DNA from: JBLUOA01 sp048060095
GTDB taxonomy: Bacteria > Pseudomonadota > Alphaproteobacteria > Rhodobacterales > Rhodobacteraceae
NCBI RefSeq assembly: GCF_048060095.1
Contig: NZ_JBLUOA010000001.1
Location: forward strand, 1,860,001 to 1,924,000
Length of the DNA stretch: 64,000 nucleotides
Direction: 5' to 3'
The notes beneath the pieces were generated by a model. It had not been told where the DNA came from. It did no database searches and was given only the letters and a program-made list of their open reading frames with translations. Numbering within the stretch: position 1 is the first letter of the stretch; every line of letters starts with the position of its first letter. The translations under genes were made by a program, and so were the position numbers. This document shows positions 62,925-64,000 of this stretch, one piece after another.

Positions 62925-63154
62925 ATTTTTACTTCGTAAAGGCCTTGATGTGGCATTTGCCTTAACCGCTACCGCGCCTTGGCGCGAGGTCTTTTGAACC
63001 GGGTCAGACTATGTGCTGGCTTACTAACAAGGGGGACCGGAAGTGCGATCACCAGCCTCGTATCCCTGAGTAAACACGACCCGCGCATGGGGGCAAGCAG
63101 AATCTACCCGGAATGCGGAAAAACGCCCATTTCCTGTCAAAACGTCGCGGAAAG

Positions 63155-63988
63155 TCAGCCTAATTGCCCTAAAACTACCCTGTTGTGGCCTGCAAGGTCC
63201 TGCTTCACTTCGATCTTCTGAAATCCGGCTTGGCCAAACAACCCGGCAACCAGATCGGCTTGGCCAGAGCCGATTTCGACGATCAACCACCCCTGCGGCG
63301 CAAGCACGTTCGGCGCATCGGCGCAGATCGTTCGATAGGCGGCAAGCCCGTCGCCGCCCGGGGTCAGCGCTTCTGCCGGTTCCCAATTGGCAACCTCCGG
63401 GGATAGTGCGGCCATCTCCGCTTCGGTGACATAAGGCGGGTTGGACAGGATTAGGTCGACGGGTCCCGTGATGCCTGACAACCAGTCACCGGATTGAAAC
63501 GTCGCGCGATCCGCCACACCAAGGGCTGTGGCATTGCGGCGGGCCACATCCAACGCCGCTTTCGACGCATCAACGCCGAGGCCGGTTGCGCTGGCACGCT
63601 CCGCCAGAACAGACAAAAGAATGCAGCCCGACCCGGTGCCAAGGTCGAGCACTCTGTCCCCCGGACGGGATAGCGCGGCTTCAACCAGCAGTTCCGTCTC
63701 AGGCCGTGGATCGAGCACGTCGGGCGTAACAATGAAATCCCGCCCGAAAAACGCGCGACGCCCGGTGATTTGGGCGACGGGCTGGCGGGCTTCGCGTGCC
63801 GTGATCGCCTTGTTGAACCGATCCAGCGCGGTATCAGGCATGTCGTCCGGCATCACCAAAGTCAGCCGGTCGCGGGAAATCCCTAACGCATGGGCCAGCA
63901 GAACCCGTGCATCCCGCGCCGGATCATTCACACCCGCCGCGCGAAGGCGCTGCACTGCATCCCGCAGCGCATCCTGCGCCGTGGTCAT
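63155..63988 (-). CDS. prmC: Release factor glutamine methyltransferase PrmC
   Basis: 277 aa, methylates the Gln of the GGQ motif in RF1/RF2. N-terminal helical RF-binding domain (1-75), then SAM domain: VLDLGTGSGCILLSVLAER and the catalytic NPPYV. The ATG at 63988 overlaps the stop of the upstream gene (ATGA), as expected for prfA-prmC. Confidence 0.95.
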   Translation of the reverse strand: MTTAQDALRDAVQRLRAAGVNDPARDARVLLAHALGISRDRLTLVMPDDMPDTALDRFNKAITAREARQPVAQITGRRAFFGRDFIVTPDVLDPRPETELLVEAALSRPGDRVLDLGTGSGCILLSVLAERASATGLGVDASKAALDVARRNATALGVADRATFQSGDWLSGITGPVDLILSNPPYVTEAEMAALSPEVANWEPAEALTPGGDGLAAYRTICADAPNVLAPQGWLIVEIGSGQADLVAGLFGQAGFQKIEVKQDLAGHNRVVLGQLG

Positions 63989-64000
63989 GCGCCCATCTCG
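63985..64000 (-). CDS. prfA: Probable last codons of prfA (peptide chain release factor 1)
   Basis: Only four complete codons before a TGA (Glu-Met-Gly-Ala) are visible, overlapping the prmC start by four bases. Called from the conserved prfA-prmC gene order, not from similarity. Confidence 0.35.

Overview
The window looks like the chromosome of a marine alphaproteobacterium of the Rhodobacteraceae (Roseobacter group). Evidence: high G+C coding, a split B12-dependent methionine synthase, the purC-purS-purQ / dctB-dctD arrangement, a DUF1476 protein (alphaproteobacterial F1-ATPase zeta-type inhibitor), a DUF4167 protein, RNase E with a charged insert, and the lptFGD-surA-pdxA-ksgA string. Every identification is by reading sequence and motifs; no database search was run.

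Layout. 1-22.8 kb is housekeeping core: ccdA (cut by the window edge), a TusA-like protein, rne, the dctBD two-component pair, purQ/purS/purC, DUF1476, a homocysteine methyltransferase and its separate corrinoid protein (two pieces of a split MetH) with YbjQ and DUF1638 genes, sufE, rnd, purN/purM, a CAT-anticodon tRNA, a flavin tryptophan-halogenase-like enzyme, an EnvZ-like kinase, a metallo-beta-lactamase-fold hydrolase and tRNA-Asn(GTT).

22.8-38.6 kb is a genomic island inserted at the 3' end of tRNA-Asn, bounded by a 21-bp direct repeat (22797-22817 and 38575-38595). Tandem GTTGCACA-type repeats with 12-bp period lie just inside both ends. Its integrase and relaxase are broken, so it is probably fixed. 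Cargo falls into blocks: (a) a lower-G+C block with a Tat-type peptide-binding protein, a pentapeptide-repeat membrane protein and an orphan anchored protein; (b) a truncated IS3-family element; (c) a promoter-driven operon of a 50-aa secreted peptide, a nine-segment membrane protein and a periplasmic binding protein; (d) a translationally coupled pair, an SGNH hydrolase + Zn amidase + M15 peptidase fusion followed by a trypsin + degenerate endonuclease/exonuclease/phosphatase-fold fusion; (e) a GIY-YIG protein running into a fragment of an FtsH-like M41 protease. Block (d), perhaps with (c), is the best candidate for an undescribed system. A second tyrosine-recombinase fragment lies just outside the right end, so the tRNA site was probably used more than once.

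39-64 kb returns to core. An acetate module comes first: acs, a four-cysteine-lid adk, a DUF4212/SSS symporter pair, a DUF294-CBS regulator and a membrane-anchored DnaQ-type exonuclease. Then DUF4112, ndk, an ABC-F ATPase, marC, a retropepsin-like protease, holC, pepA, the LPS-export/outer-membrane biogenesis operon lptF-lptG-lptD-surA with pdxA and ksgA, DUF4167, prmC and the last codons of what is probably prfA.
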